A stretch of DNA of 9,533 bases from Candidatus Sulfotelmatobacter sp. GTDB taxonomy: Bacteria; Acidobacteriota; Terriglobia; Terriglobales; SbA1. Each line of letters opens with the position of its first letter. Within the stretch, counting starts at the first letter, position 1. The position numbers and the translations under genes were made by a program. The DNA lies in NCBI GenBank assembly GCA_030151135.1, contig JASLEQ010000739.1, forward strand, positions 1-9,533, written 5' to 3'. The notes under the pieces were generated by a model. That model did no database searches. It had not been told where the DNA came from and saw only the letters and a program-made list of their open reading frames with translations. Shown here one piece after another: positions 1-6,833 of this stretch.

Positions 1-138
1 GTCGAAACCGCACATGAATAGGCGGCATGGGCGCGCGCGGTCTAACTGCCCGGTACTCTTCCTGAAAAATTGATATGAAATGAGAGGCCACCAATTTGCA
101 GCGTAGCACATTTCGCGCCGCCGATTGGTTGCGTTGAA
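1..138. other. Intergenic edge, no gene recognised
   Basis: I see no convincing coding frame here. The stretch lies downstream of the minus-strand HNH gene. A weak inverted repeat, ACCAAT at 90-95 against ATTGGT at 124-129, has a 28-base loop and no T-tract, so it is not called a terminator. Confidence 0.5.
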
Positions 139-654
139 TCACATGTGCCGACCATCCGGAATAGGCGGGGTGACGACGGCCCCGGAGATGCGTTTTGCCG
201 CTCGGAGCCGCCCTCTTAGCACCGTTGTTGCAGCTCGATGACAGCGCAGGCATAGCGTGCGAATGTTGCCGAGGTCGCACTCGCCTCCACCTTCCGCGAC
301 TGGCACTATATGGTCCGCGTCCCATAGACTCTTGCGCGTGCGTGCCCTGAGGCCCCAATGGGCGAGGAGCGCGTTGCGCCGGTCGCCGCGGGAGTAACGC
401 AGTTGCCTTGCGGCCGCGATGCAGTCCATATCGCAGTTGGCGCACACGCCGCGATCTCGTTTGAATACCTGCTCTCGCAGGTACGCGGGCTGGGTGCGCA
501 ACTTCCACTCGTGCACGCAATCGTTCGAACAGAACGTAAACCGGCCTCGCGGGACTTCCAGCGAACACCAACGGCAAAGTCCCCGGCCATTCGGTCCTCT
601 CGGGACCGACTTACGATCAACCCAACCTCCCTTGATGAGGCGCGCAGTGCTCAC
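139..654 (-). CDS. HNH endonuclease-like protein with N-terminal Cys4 motif
   Basis: A 171-residue protein, probably a metal-dependent DNA nuclease of the HNH superfamily. What is visible: an N-terminal CxxC-x11-CxxxC motif (C27, C30, C42, C46) that looks like a zinc knuckle, a second CxxC at C71/C74, then the HNH core WDADHIVPVAEGG (H115), N130 in GNIRTLC, and CLRCH (C135, C138, H139). The two CxxC pairs around the core are typical of zinc-stabilised HNH domains such as the one at the C-terminus of ZRANB3-like proteins. The tail is Arg/Lys-rich, which fits nucleic-acid binding. The start must be GTG at 654: an in-frame TAG lies four codons upstream and no other start comes before the first Cys motif. 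No Shine-Dalgarno sequence is seen, so it may be leaderless. No methylase or other restriction gene is adjacent, so its role is unknown. Confidence 0.8.
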   Translation of the reverse strand: MSTARLIKGGWVDRKSVPRGPNGRGLCRWCSLEVPRGRFTFCSNDCVHEWKLRTQPAYLREQVFKRDRGVCANCDMDCIAAARQLRYSRGDRRNALLAHWGLRARTRKSLWDADHIVPVAEGGGECDLGNIRTLCLRCHRAATTVLRGRLRAAKRISGAVVTPPIPDGRHM

Positions 655-822
655 TATTGTTTTCTAAATGCTTTGCGGACAACCATGTTTCACCTTTCAA
701 CGAAGGGTAACAAAGAGATGCAACCCTGGTGTCGGGCTATCCAACTCGAACCCGGCGTTACCTGACTGGCAGCATAGAAGGCGCATTCAGCATCACAGAC
801 GGGGAACGTATATTCCTGGTCC
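655..822. other. Intergenic region between divergent genes
   Basis: Spacer between the HNH gene (minus) and the deacetylase operon (plus); it should hold both promoters. I found no good -35/-10 pair. Alternative short pairings exist: AGGGT 704-708 with ACCCT 723-727, and GGTAAC 706-711 with GTTACC 757-762. They share the same left arm and so are mutually exclusive. A GGAA/TTCC palindrome lies at 803-816. None of these is assigned a function. Confidence 0.3.
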
Positions 823-840
823 GGAGGTGAATCGAAACTG
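823..840 (+). promoter_or_regulatory. Strong Shine-Dalgarno GGAGGTGA upstream of a possible CTG start
   Basis: GGAGGTGA at 823-830 is a full anti-SD match. Seven bases later a CTG (838-840) lies in frame with the PIG-L gene. No ATG, GTG or TTG sits at usable spacing in that frame. The site therefore argues that translation may begin at CTG 838, adding eight residues to the called protein. Confidence 0.45.
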
Positions 841-861
841 GGCTCCTCATTCCAGGAGGAA

Positions 862-1662
862 TTGTTTCGCAGGGCAACGGCAGCGGAGGGAGATTCGAGC
901 GAACATCCGCGAACCATGCTCGTGTTTGCGCATCCCGATGACGAGACTGTGGCGCTGGGGGCGCGACTACGGCGCTTTGGCAAAGCTCATTTCGTCCACG
1001 TGACCGATGGCGCCCCGCGTAACGAACAGGACAGCCAGTGGCATGGTTTCGCTTCTTGGCGCGAATATCGGGCTGCTCGAGCAGAAGAGTTTCAACAGCT
1101 TCTTTCCGCGGCCAGCATCGCGGGAGCCACTCACGAGTGCCTCGGAATTCCTGATCAGGAAGCTGGCCACAACCTGCCGGATCTTAGTGAACAAGTGACT
1201 CAACTGGTGAAGCGGCATGAGCCGGAGGTCATCTTCACCCATCCCTTTGAAGGCGGCCACCCGGATCACGATGCGTGCGCCTTCGCGGTGCACCACGCGA
1301 TCAAGTTGCTCAGGATCATGGGGAATGCCTTACCGGTGGTTATCGAAGGAGCTTTCTATCACGCGGGTGTGGCGGGGCCCGGAGATTTCCTTCCAGATTT
1401 CGGGGAACAGCTGGGCTTTGGCTATTGCCTCAGCGAGGAAGAGAAACAGCGCAAGCGGGAACGGATCGACTGCTTCAAGTCTCAACAGGAGACTCTGCAT
1501 GGATTTCCGCTCGCCTGGGAACGCTTTCGCATTGCCCCTGAGTACGACTTCCGCAAACCTCCGCATGAACCGCCGCTGCTCTATGACCGCTATCCCTGGG
1601 GGATGACATCCAGACGCTTCAACCAACTGGCAATCGAGGCGGAGGACTTTCTGCATGCATGA
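862..1662 (+). CDS. PIG-L/LmbE family zinc-dependent N-deacetylase
   Basis: This family removes N-acetyl groups from GlcNAc-type sugars (MshB, BshB, LmbE, PIG-L). The 266-residue product shows both hallmarks. AHPDDE at residues 23-28 supplies zinc ligands H24 and D27 and the general base D26. HPFEGGHPDH at 127-136 supplies the third zinc ligand, H136 (by comparison with MshB). The fold starts with the usual beta strand MLVFAHPDD and has the VTDGAPRN segment at 47-54. No signal peptide is seen, so it is probably cytoplasmic. The start is uncertain. TTG 862 is used here, but its AGGAGGA (854-860) ends one base before it. CTG 838 has a perfect SD. ATG 916 is close to the catalytic strand and lacks a well-spaced SD. 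It is the first gene of an operon and overlaps the glycosyltransferase by 8 bases. The natural substrate is not known. Confidence 0.9.
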   Translation: MFRRATAAEGDSSEHPRTMLVFAHPDDETVALGARLRRFGKAHFVHVTDGAPRNEQDSQWHGFASWREYRAARAEEFQQLLSAASIAGATHECLGIPDQEAGHNLPDLSEQVTQLVKRHEPEVIFTHPFEGGHPDHDACAFAVHHAIKLLRIMGNALPVVIEGAFYHAGVAGPGDFLPDFGEQLGFGYCLSEEEKQRKRERIDCFKSQQETLHGFPLAWERFRIAPEYDFRKPPHEPPLLYDRYPWGMTSRRFNQLAIEAEDFLHA

Positions 1663-2731
1663 CAATCGGTTAACCGTGCTCAACGTTGCGTATCCGAATG
1701 CGCCGGTAAGCACCAGTGCAGTAGGCGGTGCCGAACAGATTCTCAGCCTCCTCGATCACGCTCTGGTCAATGCAGGGCACATTTCTCTGGTTGCGGGTTG
1801 CGAATCCTCGCAAGTTGCCGGGCGCCTATTCCCGGTTCCGCTCCTTCCCGGATCGTTCGAAGGGCAGCGGGATTGGTACACGCGACAGCTCAAATCTGCA
1901 ATTGAGCGTGCTTTGTTGCTGCATTGTGTCGACCTCGTGCACATGCACGGCCTTGATTTTTTTGAATACCAACTTCCGCGCGACATCCCCGTGCTCGTCT
2001 CGCTCCACCTGCCCGTCGACTGGTATGGGATTGAAAAGCTGAAGCAGATGCGGGAGCGCGTACGGTTGTGCTGCGTTTCCCGGTCGCAGCGCCATTCCTG
2101 CCCTCCGGAGTTGGGTGATGTCTCGGTGATTGAGAATGGTGTGGCGCTCGGTGCCTGGCGCCCCGTCGAAAAAGGTGATTTTGCATTGGTATTAGGCCGT
2201 ATCTGTCCGGAGAAGAATGTCCATGCAGCACTTGAGGCCGGTTCGCTGGCGGGCACGCCCGTTTACGTTGGGGGGCGTGTGTATCCCTATCATGGACATC
2301 AGGCTTATTTCGAACAGCGCGTGAAGCCATTGCTGGCGAATTCTGGATCCAACCTGAGGCACGCATTCCTTGGCGTGGTCAGTGCAACGCAACGCGAGAA
2401 GCTGCTGGCACGCGCGAAGTGCCTCCTCCATCCCACTCTGGCGCCGGAGACCAGCTCCCTGGTGGCGATGGAAGCGCTGGCGTCGGGGACACCGGTCATT
2501 GCGTATCGTTCTGGAGCGCTGCCGGAAATCGTTGATCATGGCGTAACGGGATTTCTGGTGGACAACGTAGAAGGGATGGTCGACGCGATCCGGCACCTCG
2601 ATCAAATATCTCCGCTTGAATGCCGCCGTCAAGCCGAGCGGCGATTCGGATCCGATCGTATGATCCAGAATTACTTCCGGCTCTATGAGGCGATGGTTGG
2701 CGAGCGCGCATCGGATCGGGCTTATGCTTGA
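1655..2731 (+). CDS. GT4 family glycosyltransferase
   Basis: A 358-residue retaining GT-B glycosyltransferase that would move a sugar from a nucleotide-sugar donor to an unknown acceptor. The N-terminal domain has the glycine-rich SAVGGAEQ at 21-28 that starts many GT4 enzymes, and MHGLDFFEY and SLHLPVDWY at about 97-124. The C-terminal donor-binding domain has GRICPEKN at 181-188 (R182 and K187 are the usual phosphate contacts) and the family E-x7-E motif, E265 to E273, in PETSSLVAMEAL. Length is normal for the family, and there is no membrane segment or signal peptide. ATG 1655 has GGAGGA at 1641-1646, eight bases upstream, and overlaps the deacetylase stop in ATGCATGA. Pairing of a GT4 with a PIG-L deacetylase resembles MshA/MshB and BshA/BshB, but no ligase partner is present, so I do not assign a thiol pathway. 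Confidence 0.9.
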   Translation: MHDNRLTVLNVAYPNAPVSTSAVGGAEQILSLLDHALVNAGHISLVAGCESSQVAGRLFPVPLLPGSFEGQRDWYTRQLKSAIERALLLHCVDLVHMHGLDFFEYQLPRDIPVLVSLHLPVDWYGIEKLKQMRERVRLCCVSRSQRHSCPPELGDVSVIENGVALGAWRPVEKGDFALVLGRICPEKNVHAALEAGSLAGTPVYVGGRVYPYHGHQAYFEQRVKPLLANSGSNLRHAFLGVVSATQREKLLARAKCLLHPTLAPETSSLVAMEALASGTPVIAYRSGALPEIVDHGVTGFLVDNVEGMVDAIRHLDQISPLECRRQAERRFGSDRMIQNYFRLYEAMVGERASDRAYA

Positions 2732-3767
2732 GCACCTGAAGATGCTTCGTTCTAGCGAAGAACTTGAGTCGATTGTTCCTCAATGGAGCAATTTGTGGAG
2801 AACTCACTCATCTGCCACCCCCTTCCAAAGCCCCGAGTGGCTGGTGCCCTGGTGGCATTGCTTCGGCGAGGAGCTACGGACCGTGATCACCTACAGGGAT
2901 GGAGAGTTGATCGGCTTGCTGCCGTTCTATGTCCATCGCGAGCCCGAGACGGGGGAACGCCGGTTGCTACCGCTGGGAGTTGGCACCAGCGACTATCTGG
3001 ACGGGGTCTTCGCGCACGACTGCAGCGTGCAGACCATCCAGAGTGCGCTTGAATTCTTGTGTGAGGCGAGCGATTGGGACGCTCTGCATGTTTCCCAATT
3101 GCGACCCGAGTCAAAACTTCTGATTGCACTGCGGCGATCCGCCCGGCTCGGGGATTCAGTCATTTCCACCCAGGACTGTTCCCGGATGGAGGCGCTGCCC
3201 CTGCCGAACTTGCCACCCAAAATACGGCGGAATGCGATGTACTACCGTAACCGTGCGCAGCGCGCCGGGATTCTGACGTTCAACATATCGGACGAGTCCA
3301 CGAGCGCCGAGCAATTCGAAGCATTGCACCGGCTTAGCACGGAGCGATGGCGCAGCCGAGGCCAAGCAGGTGTGTTTGCGGATGATCGCGTGATTCGATG
3401 GCATCGTGAAGCCACACCTTTGCTTGCGGTCGCCCAACTGCTTAGGCTTTACTCGCTGCGGCTGGACGACGACATCATCGGCGTTCTTTACTCGTTCGTT
3501 GACCCACCCGACCGCCCGGGAAGAACGCAATACTTTTACCTGCCCGCCTTCTCGCTCCGGTATGCAGATCTACGGCCTGGAACCGTGCTCACCGCGCTGG
3601 CAATTGACCATGCGGCGAGTGAAGGCGTACGCACCATCGATATGTTGCGCGGCGAGGAGGAGTACAAGAAGCTCTGGCATACCGAGCGAACGCAAACATT
3701 CGGCTTTATTCGGCCCCGGCACACTGTCAGCCATCAAGAGAATTGCAACGGGGAGATCGCGGCTTGA
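2724..3767 (+). CDS. GNAT-fold acyltransferase, CelD/FemAB-like (Acetyltransf_6 type)
   Basis: A 347-residue two-lobed GNAT protein of the kind annotated as cellulose-biosynthesis CelD-like or FemAB-like acyltransferase. The first lobe contains TPFQSPEWLVPWW at 32-44 and DGELIGLLPFYV at 59-70, both typical of this group. The second lobe carries IIGVLYSF at 251-258, QYFYLPAFSLRYADLRPG at 269-286 and the family signature DMLRGEEEYKKLW at 306-318. It probably transfers an acyl or aminoacyl group to an amine or hydroxyl, and the deacetylated amino sugar made by the neighbouring enzyme is an attractive acceptor (inference). ATG 2724 is preferred because it gives an 8-base overlap, ATGCTTGA, matching the upstream junction; its SD is weak. 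ATG 2685 in the same frame would add 13 residues and enlarge the overlap to 47 bases. It is the last gene of the operon. Confidence 0.85.
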   Translation: MLEHLKMLRSSEELESIVPQWSNLWRTHSSATPFQSPEWLVPWWHCFGEELRTVITYRDGELIGLLPFYVHREPETGERRLLPLGVGTSDYLDGVFAHDCSVQTIQSALEFLCEASDWDALHVSQLRPESKLLIALRRSARLGDSVISTQDCSRMEALPLPNLPPKIRRNAMYYRNRAQRAGILTFNISDESTSAEQFEALHRLSTERWRSRGQAGVFADDRVIRWHREATPLLAVAQLLRLYSLRLDDDIIGVLYSFVDPPDRPGRTQYFYLPAFSLRYADLRPGTVLTALAIDHAASEGVRTIDMLRGEEEYKKLWHTERTQTFGFIRPRHTVSHQENCNGEIAA

Positions 3768-3897
3768 GGCGCTTGGCCTTTTGCTCGCCCATTGCAACCC
3801 GCGCGCACCCGCATGCGATTGGCCTGCCAGGAGGGCGGATCGGACGGAGACTAGATTCGAGAAGTACCTCTGCTCGCAGTTGGGCGACACCTGGATT
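3768..3897. other. Convergent intergenic spacer
   Basis: 130 bases between the stop codons of the GNAT gene and the minus-strand exported-protein gene. I looked for a bidirectional terminator and found no stem followed by a T-tract on either strand. Confidence 0.4.
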
Positions 3898-4434
3898 TCA
3901 CTTCGGCTCTGCCCGTTCCTGTCCCTTTTCTTCTTTGTGCGCGTTGAAGTAATCGGTCTGTTCGGTCAAAAGCCGTTTGGCTTCGTCGGCCAGGTCCTCG
4001 CCGCTCTCGATGGCTTCTTTCCGCGAAAGCTCAAACCCGGGCTCTCCGGCCAGAGTCCGGAGAATGGCGAGCCAGTGAGGAGCAGTTTCGCTTAGATCTT
4101 TCAGAGCTTTGCGAATGTCTGCTTTGCGATCGGAATAGACGTCAAGATTCGAGCCGAGCTCATCCATGAGCGCTGTCAGGTCCAGCAGTTCGCCGTCCAG
4201 ACGTTGGGCCCTGCTAGCCGACTTGGCACGCGAGGTAAGCCCCTTGATGGTTGCTGCATGTTCATTGATGAACTTGGTGTAAAGACTTATGCGCCCATCC
4301 GGATCGATACCCGCTTCGCGAATCTCATCAATTTGCGCGCTAGTAAGAGGCTCCCGCTTCTCCTTTTGGGCAACCGATGCTCTCGCGCTCCACAGAACCA
4401 ATGCGGAAACCAGGAAATAACAGATGAATCGCAC
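3898..4434 (-). CDS. Small exported helical protein, hypothetical
   Basis: I do not recognise a named domain. The preferred start is GTG 4434, giving 178 residues. It is preceded by GGGGGA (4447-4442) at seven bases and produces a clean signal peptide: MRF, a hydrophobic core to about residue 17, then a cleavage site after SVA (residue 22). An upstream ATG at 4467 would put 11 hydrophilic residues before the signal and is less likely. The mature part is highly charged and probably all helical, with LTSAQIDEIREAGIDPDGR near its start, DELGSNLDVYSDRKADIRK in the middle and LSRKEAIESGEDLADEAKR near the end. The tail is polar. It follows the other small exported gene by 125 bases on the same strand, probably one transcript. 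From memory, near-identical motifs occur in other Acidobacteria beside the same neighbour; this was not checked. Function unknown; periplasmic. Confidence 0.8.
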   Translation of the reverse strand: MRFICYFLVSALVLWSARASVAQKEKREPLTSAQIDEIREAGIDPDGRISLYTKFINEHAATIKGLTSRAKSASRAQRLDGELLDLTALMDELGSNLDVYSDRKADIRKALKDLSETAPHWLAILRTLAGEPGFELSRKEAIESGEDLADEAKRLLTEQTDYFNAHKEEKGQERAEPK

Positions 4435-4559
4435 GTCTCGATCCCCCAACGGGTCCCATTGAATCACAGGTGGGAACGTCGAGGAAAGGGTAGGGGATTC
4501 CCGCAGAGATTCCCAGACGGATCACCGTCACGAGCGGATTCGGCGGAGCAACATTATTC

Positions 4560-5018
4560 CTATTTTTTGAACACTTGCAGCATCGCCTCGTCTTGGGCCT
4601 GATTCACTTCCGCCAGGGTCTGCTGCACAAGCGAGCGGTCTTCGAACGGCCCGGAATGCAACAGTTCCGTGAGACGAAATGCGGTATGCCGCAGCAGGAT
4701 TTGGGCGTTCTTTAGCCGCTTGTCGTTGTCGGCCAGAGTGAGGTGAATCTTGTGCGCAAGGTCTTGGGCTCGCTTCAGAAGCCCCGTCGCCTTTTCCTGA
4801 TCGCCCGCCGCATATTGGCGCATGCTGTACTCGATCATCTGGTGAACGAGTTCCGCGTAAAGGAAGCATTGTTCGCGGGGTTGCGCCTGGCTGGCGCGCA
4901 TTTCCAGGGCAGTGATTGTCTGCTGGTCGGGGATCTTGTCGTCCAGCGAAGCCGCGCACGCGGGGATGGCGATCGCGGTAAAGATTAAAACCACTGCCGA
5001 CTTTATCTGAGACCGCAT
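4560..5018 (-). CDS. Small exported helical protein, partner of the next gene, hypothetical
   Basis: A 152-residue protein without a domain I can name. ATG 5018 has GGAGG six bases upstream. Residues 1-22 form a signal peptide: MRSQIK, a hydrophobic stretch, then IPACA before ASLDD. Cleavage after ACA is likeliest. C21 could be read as a poor lipobox (IPAC), so a lipoprotein is possible but weak. The mature chain looks entirely alpha-helical: QCFLYAELVHQMIEYSMRQY at about 50-69, then KATGLLKRAQDLAHKIH, KRLKNAQILLRHTAFRL, and a C-terminal helix ending in QVFKK. This repeated-helix pattern suggests a four-helix or TPR-like bundle. It lies upstream of the other exported gene in the same orientation and has a candidate promoter at 5163-5192. 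Function unknown; periplasmic or envelope-associated. Confidence 0.82.
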   Translation of the reverse strand: MRSQIKSAVVLIFTAIAIPACAASLDDKIPDQQTITALEMRASQAQPREQCFLYAELVHQMIEYSMRQYAAGDQEKATGLLKRAQDLAHKIHLTLADNDKRLKNAQILLRHTAFRLTELLHSGPFEDRSLVQQTLAEVNQAQDEAMLQVFKK

Positions 5019-5057
5019 GACGAACCTCCGCTGCTGCGGGTATTCGCGTTAGGGTCC

Positions 5058-5078
5058 CAACCAGCCAGGGCCTGGTTG
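5058..5078 (-). other. Leader hairpin upstream of exported-protein gene
   Basis: CAACCAG (5058-5064) pairs perfectly with CTGGTTG (5072-5078) around a 7-base loop, inside the predicted untranslated leader of the gene starting at 5018. No T-tract follows on either strand, so it is not a simple terminator. It may stabilise the leader or be chance. Confidence 0.3.
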
Positions 5079-5162
5079 AATGACGGTGGGGCACTCTGGT
5101 CGACTGTGCCACAGGTCATTGAACGGCCGACGCTAATTGGAAGCAGTTACCTCTGGGCCGTG

Positions 5163-5192
5163 ACTATAGGAGCATGATCGAGTTTTACGCAA
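5163..5192 (-). promoter_or_regulatory. Candidate sigma-70-type promoter for the exported-protein pair
   Basis: Read on the minus strand: TTGCGT (5192-5187), an 18-base spacer, then TATAGT (5168-5163). The -10 matches the consensus at five of six positions and the -35 at its first three. A start about seven bases on would give a leader of roughly 135-140 bases before ATG 5018. It is the best promoter-like pair I found in the 246-base gap 5019-5264. Confidence 0.4.
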
Positions 5193-5264
5193 GTGAAAAC
5201 TTTGCGCAGGAACAATTCTCCCATCACGGTACATGACTTCCGTGTGATGTATGTCATCGCCCTG

Positions 5265-6593
5265 TCAATGCTTCTTCTCGAGTAAAAGGAGACGTTGCCG
5301 GGCTTGCCATTCCTGATCGGGGTACTTGCCAGCGGCTGCCTCCAGGAAATGGTGATAATAGGTGATCGCCGCTGCCTTGTCGTGCAATGTATCGTAAGAT
5401 GTTGCCCAGAGAAAGTACGTCGATGGAATATCTGGAAGATATTTTGATCTCATCGTAAGAGCATGTAGTGTGACTTCAGGATGTCCCGTTTTTGAAGCGG
5501 CGAAGGCGAGTCCACTCCATCCATCAGGATTTGCTGGGGCCTTTTCGGTTGCCCGGGTGAATGCCTGAAGCGATTCCGCAAACTTCTGCTCCCGGATGAG
5601 GTTTTGCCCGTGGGCGATGAGCAGGTCGGGATCGTCAGGTTGGGCCTTGAGCAGGGTGATGTAGAGTTCGTCGGAACCAGTTGGATCACCAGCTTCAGAA
5701 AGAACCTCGGCGAGCATCCGGGTAACGGCGGCGTCCTCGGGATGAGCGGCATGCAGCTTTTTCAGCAATGGCTCTGCTTCAGCTTTATCCTGGGCTGCCA
5801 AGACGGCGGCTAATTGTGCAGTCATGGCGGGGTCGTCCGGAGCTTTCTCCAACGCAGTTCGAAGCAGTTTCTCGGCTTCGGGGAGCTGTTTTCGCGCAAT
5901 CAAGAGATGGGCCAACCCGGCATTCGCCTCGGTGTTGGCCGGATCGGTGGCGAGCACTCGCCGATACGCCGACTCGGCTGCGTCACTCTGGCCGGATCGT
6001 TCGGCCAGTTCTGCCGCCAGCAGGGTATCTTGCGGCGTTTCTGGAGAAAGCTTCAGAGCCTGGAGAAGGTCATTGGAAGCTTCTGTCGGATTGTCGTTCT
6101 GATCGATTTGGGCCAAGGCCCTCCAAGCCCGGGCTTTGGCGGCTGGGCCGGCTTCCGCGGGATCAAGGCTGGTTGCTGCCTCAAGCTCGGGACGAGCCTC
6201 GTCGAGTTTTCCCTGCCGGGCCAAAAGAAGACCAAGTGACAGGCGCGCCTCAAACCGCTTTGGATCCGCTTCCACCGCCCGGCGGTAAAAACCGGCCGCT
6301 TCGTCCAGCTTGTTTTGGGCGTCGGCCGCATATCCGGCGTCGAAGAGCGCGCGCGCATCGGTGCCGTGGTCGGCTAGCCACGGCGTAAGCCTGGCTTCAG
6401 CCCCCTTCCAATCCGACTTGACGATCAGCGCTTCAGCGTCAATGACCGGCTGTCCGGGTGTTGCCTCCGATTCGGTTTGGGGTTGCAGTTCTGGCTTTTT
6501 CTCAGAAGCAGCCTGGGCGTAAAGCTGAATGGTGGAAAAGATGACGAGAGCAAGAGCGGCACAAACGGACGACACGGAAATCCTCAACCTCAA
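5265..6593 (-). CDS. Exported TPR-repeat protein
   Basis: A 442-residue protein made almost wholly of tetratricopeptide repeats, a scaffold for protein contacts. A signal peptide covers residues 1-27 or so (MRLRIS, hydrophobic core, YAQA), followed by a Pro/Glu/Gln-rich linker to about residue 50. TPR units are visible from about residue 84: NKLDEAAGFYRRAVEADP (94-111), GKLDEARPELEAATSLDP (128-145), GQSDAAESAYRRVLATDP (201-218), KQLPEAEKLLRTALEKAP (235-252) and EQKFAESLQAFTRATEKAP (335-353), with degenerate ones between. The chain ends in a helix, EWQARQRLLLLEKK. No ATG is available: an in-frame TAA lies at 6647-6645 and the only early starts are TTG 6593, TTG 6587 and GTG 6575. TTG 6593 or 6587 keeps the Arg residues of the signal peptide; GTG 6575 has GAGG six bases upstream but loses them. 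Partners unknown; periplasmic. Confidence 0.88.
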   Translation of the reverse strand: MRLRISVSSVCAALALVIFSTIQLYAQAASEKKPELQPQTESEATPGQPVIDAEALIVKSDWKGAEARLTPWLADHGTDARALFDAGYAADAQNKLDEAAGFYRRAVEADPKRFEARLSLGLLLARQGKLDEARPELEAATSLDPAEAGPAAKARAWRALAQIDQNDNPTEASNDLLQALKLSPETPQDTLLAAELAERSGQSDAAESAYRRVLATDPANTEANAGLAHLLIARKQLPEAEKLLRTALEKAPDDPAMTAQLAAVLAAQDKAEAEPLLKKLHAAHPEDAAVTRMLAEVLSEAGDPTGSDELYITLLKAQPDDPDLLIAHGQNLIREQKFAESLQAFTRATEKAPANPDGWSGLAFAASKTGHPEVTLHALTMRSKYLPDIPSTYFLWATSYDTLHDKAAAITYYHHFLEAAAGKYPDQEWQARQRLLLLEKKH

Positions 6594-6833
6594 GTTTAAT
6601 CGGCGGTTCTCGTCTTGGTTTCGAAACCAGCGTCGCCGGATGGCTTAAGAGTTTGACTCGTCGGGAGCAGCGTTGCAAGCTTCCGATCCCGGGAAAAGTG
6701 TGGATCTGGGGGAGCCTGGGGTGGAAGTCTTGCAGCGCGACCGATGGCTCGACTTTCTGGCGGCCGGTTCCGTGGATGCGCCGAACATCTTGGTCGCACG
6801 CCGGACGCATCGTAATTCGCTGGAGCGTGAATC
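6594..6833. other. Divergent intergenic region
   Basis: 240 bases between the TPR gene (minus) and the 66-residue gene (plus); both promoters should lie here. TTGACT at 6653-6658 resembles a -35 box but no matching -10 follows at 16-18 bases. No hairpin or RNA gene was recognised. Confidence 0.35.

Noticed and set aside
358..765. Plus-strand 135-residue open frame
   Set aside because: It lies mostly antisense to the HNH gene, whose motifs are unmistakable, and its product has no recognisable feature.
690..983. Minus-strand 97-residue open frame
   Set aside because: It overlaps the start of the deacetylase gene in antisense and shows no SD or motif.
862..3767. Assignment to mycothiol or bacillithiol synthesis
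   Set aside because: A GT4 plus PIG-L pair is compatible, but no ligase is present and the acyltransferase is not MshD-like.
4528..5112. Minus-strand 194-residue open frame
   Set aside because: It is the same-strand shadow of the exported protein at 5018-4560, with Arg/Pro-rich out-of-frame composition.
5188..5206. Stem-loop with GAAA loop around 5195-5198
   Set aside because: The stem is short with a bulge and has no T-run; it overlaps the proposed -35 and may be chance.
5768..6388. Plus-strand 206-residue open frame
   Set aside because: It is antisense to the TPR gene; the length results from the GC-rich repetitive codons.
6653..6658. TTGACT as a -35 box for the 66-residue gene
   Set aside because: No -10-like hexamer occurs at the proper distance downstream.
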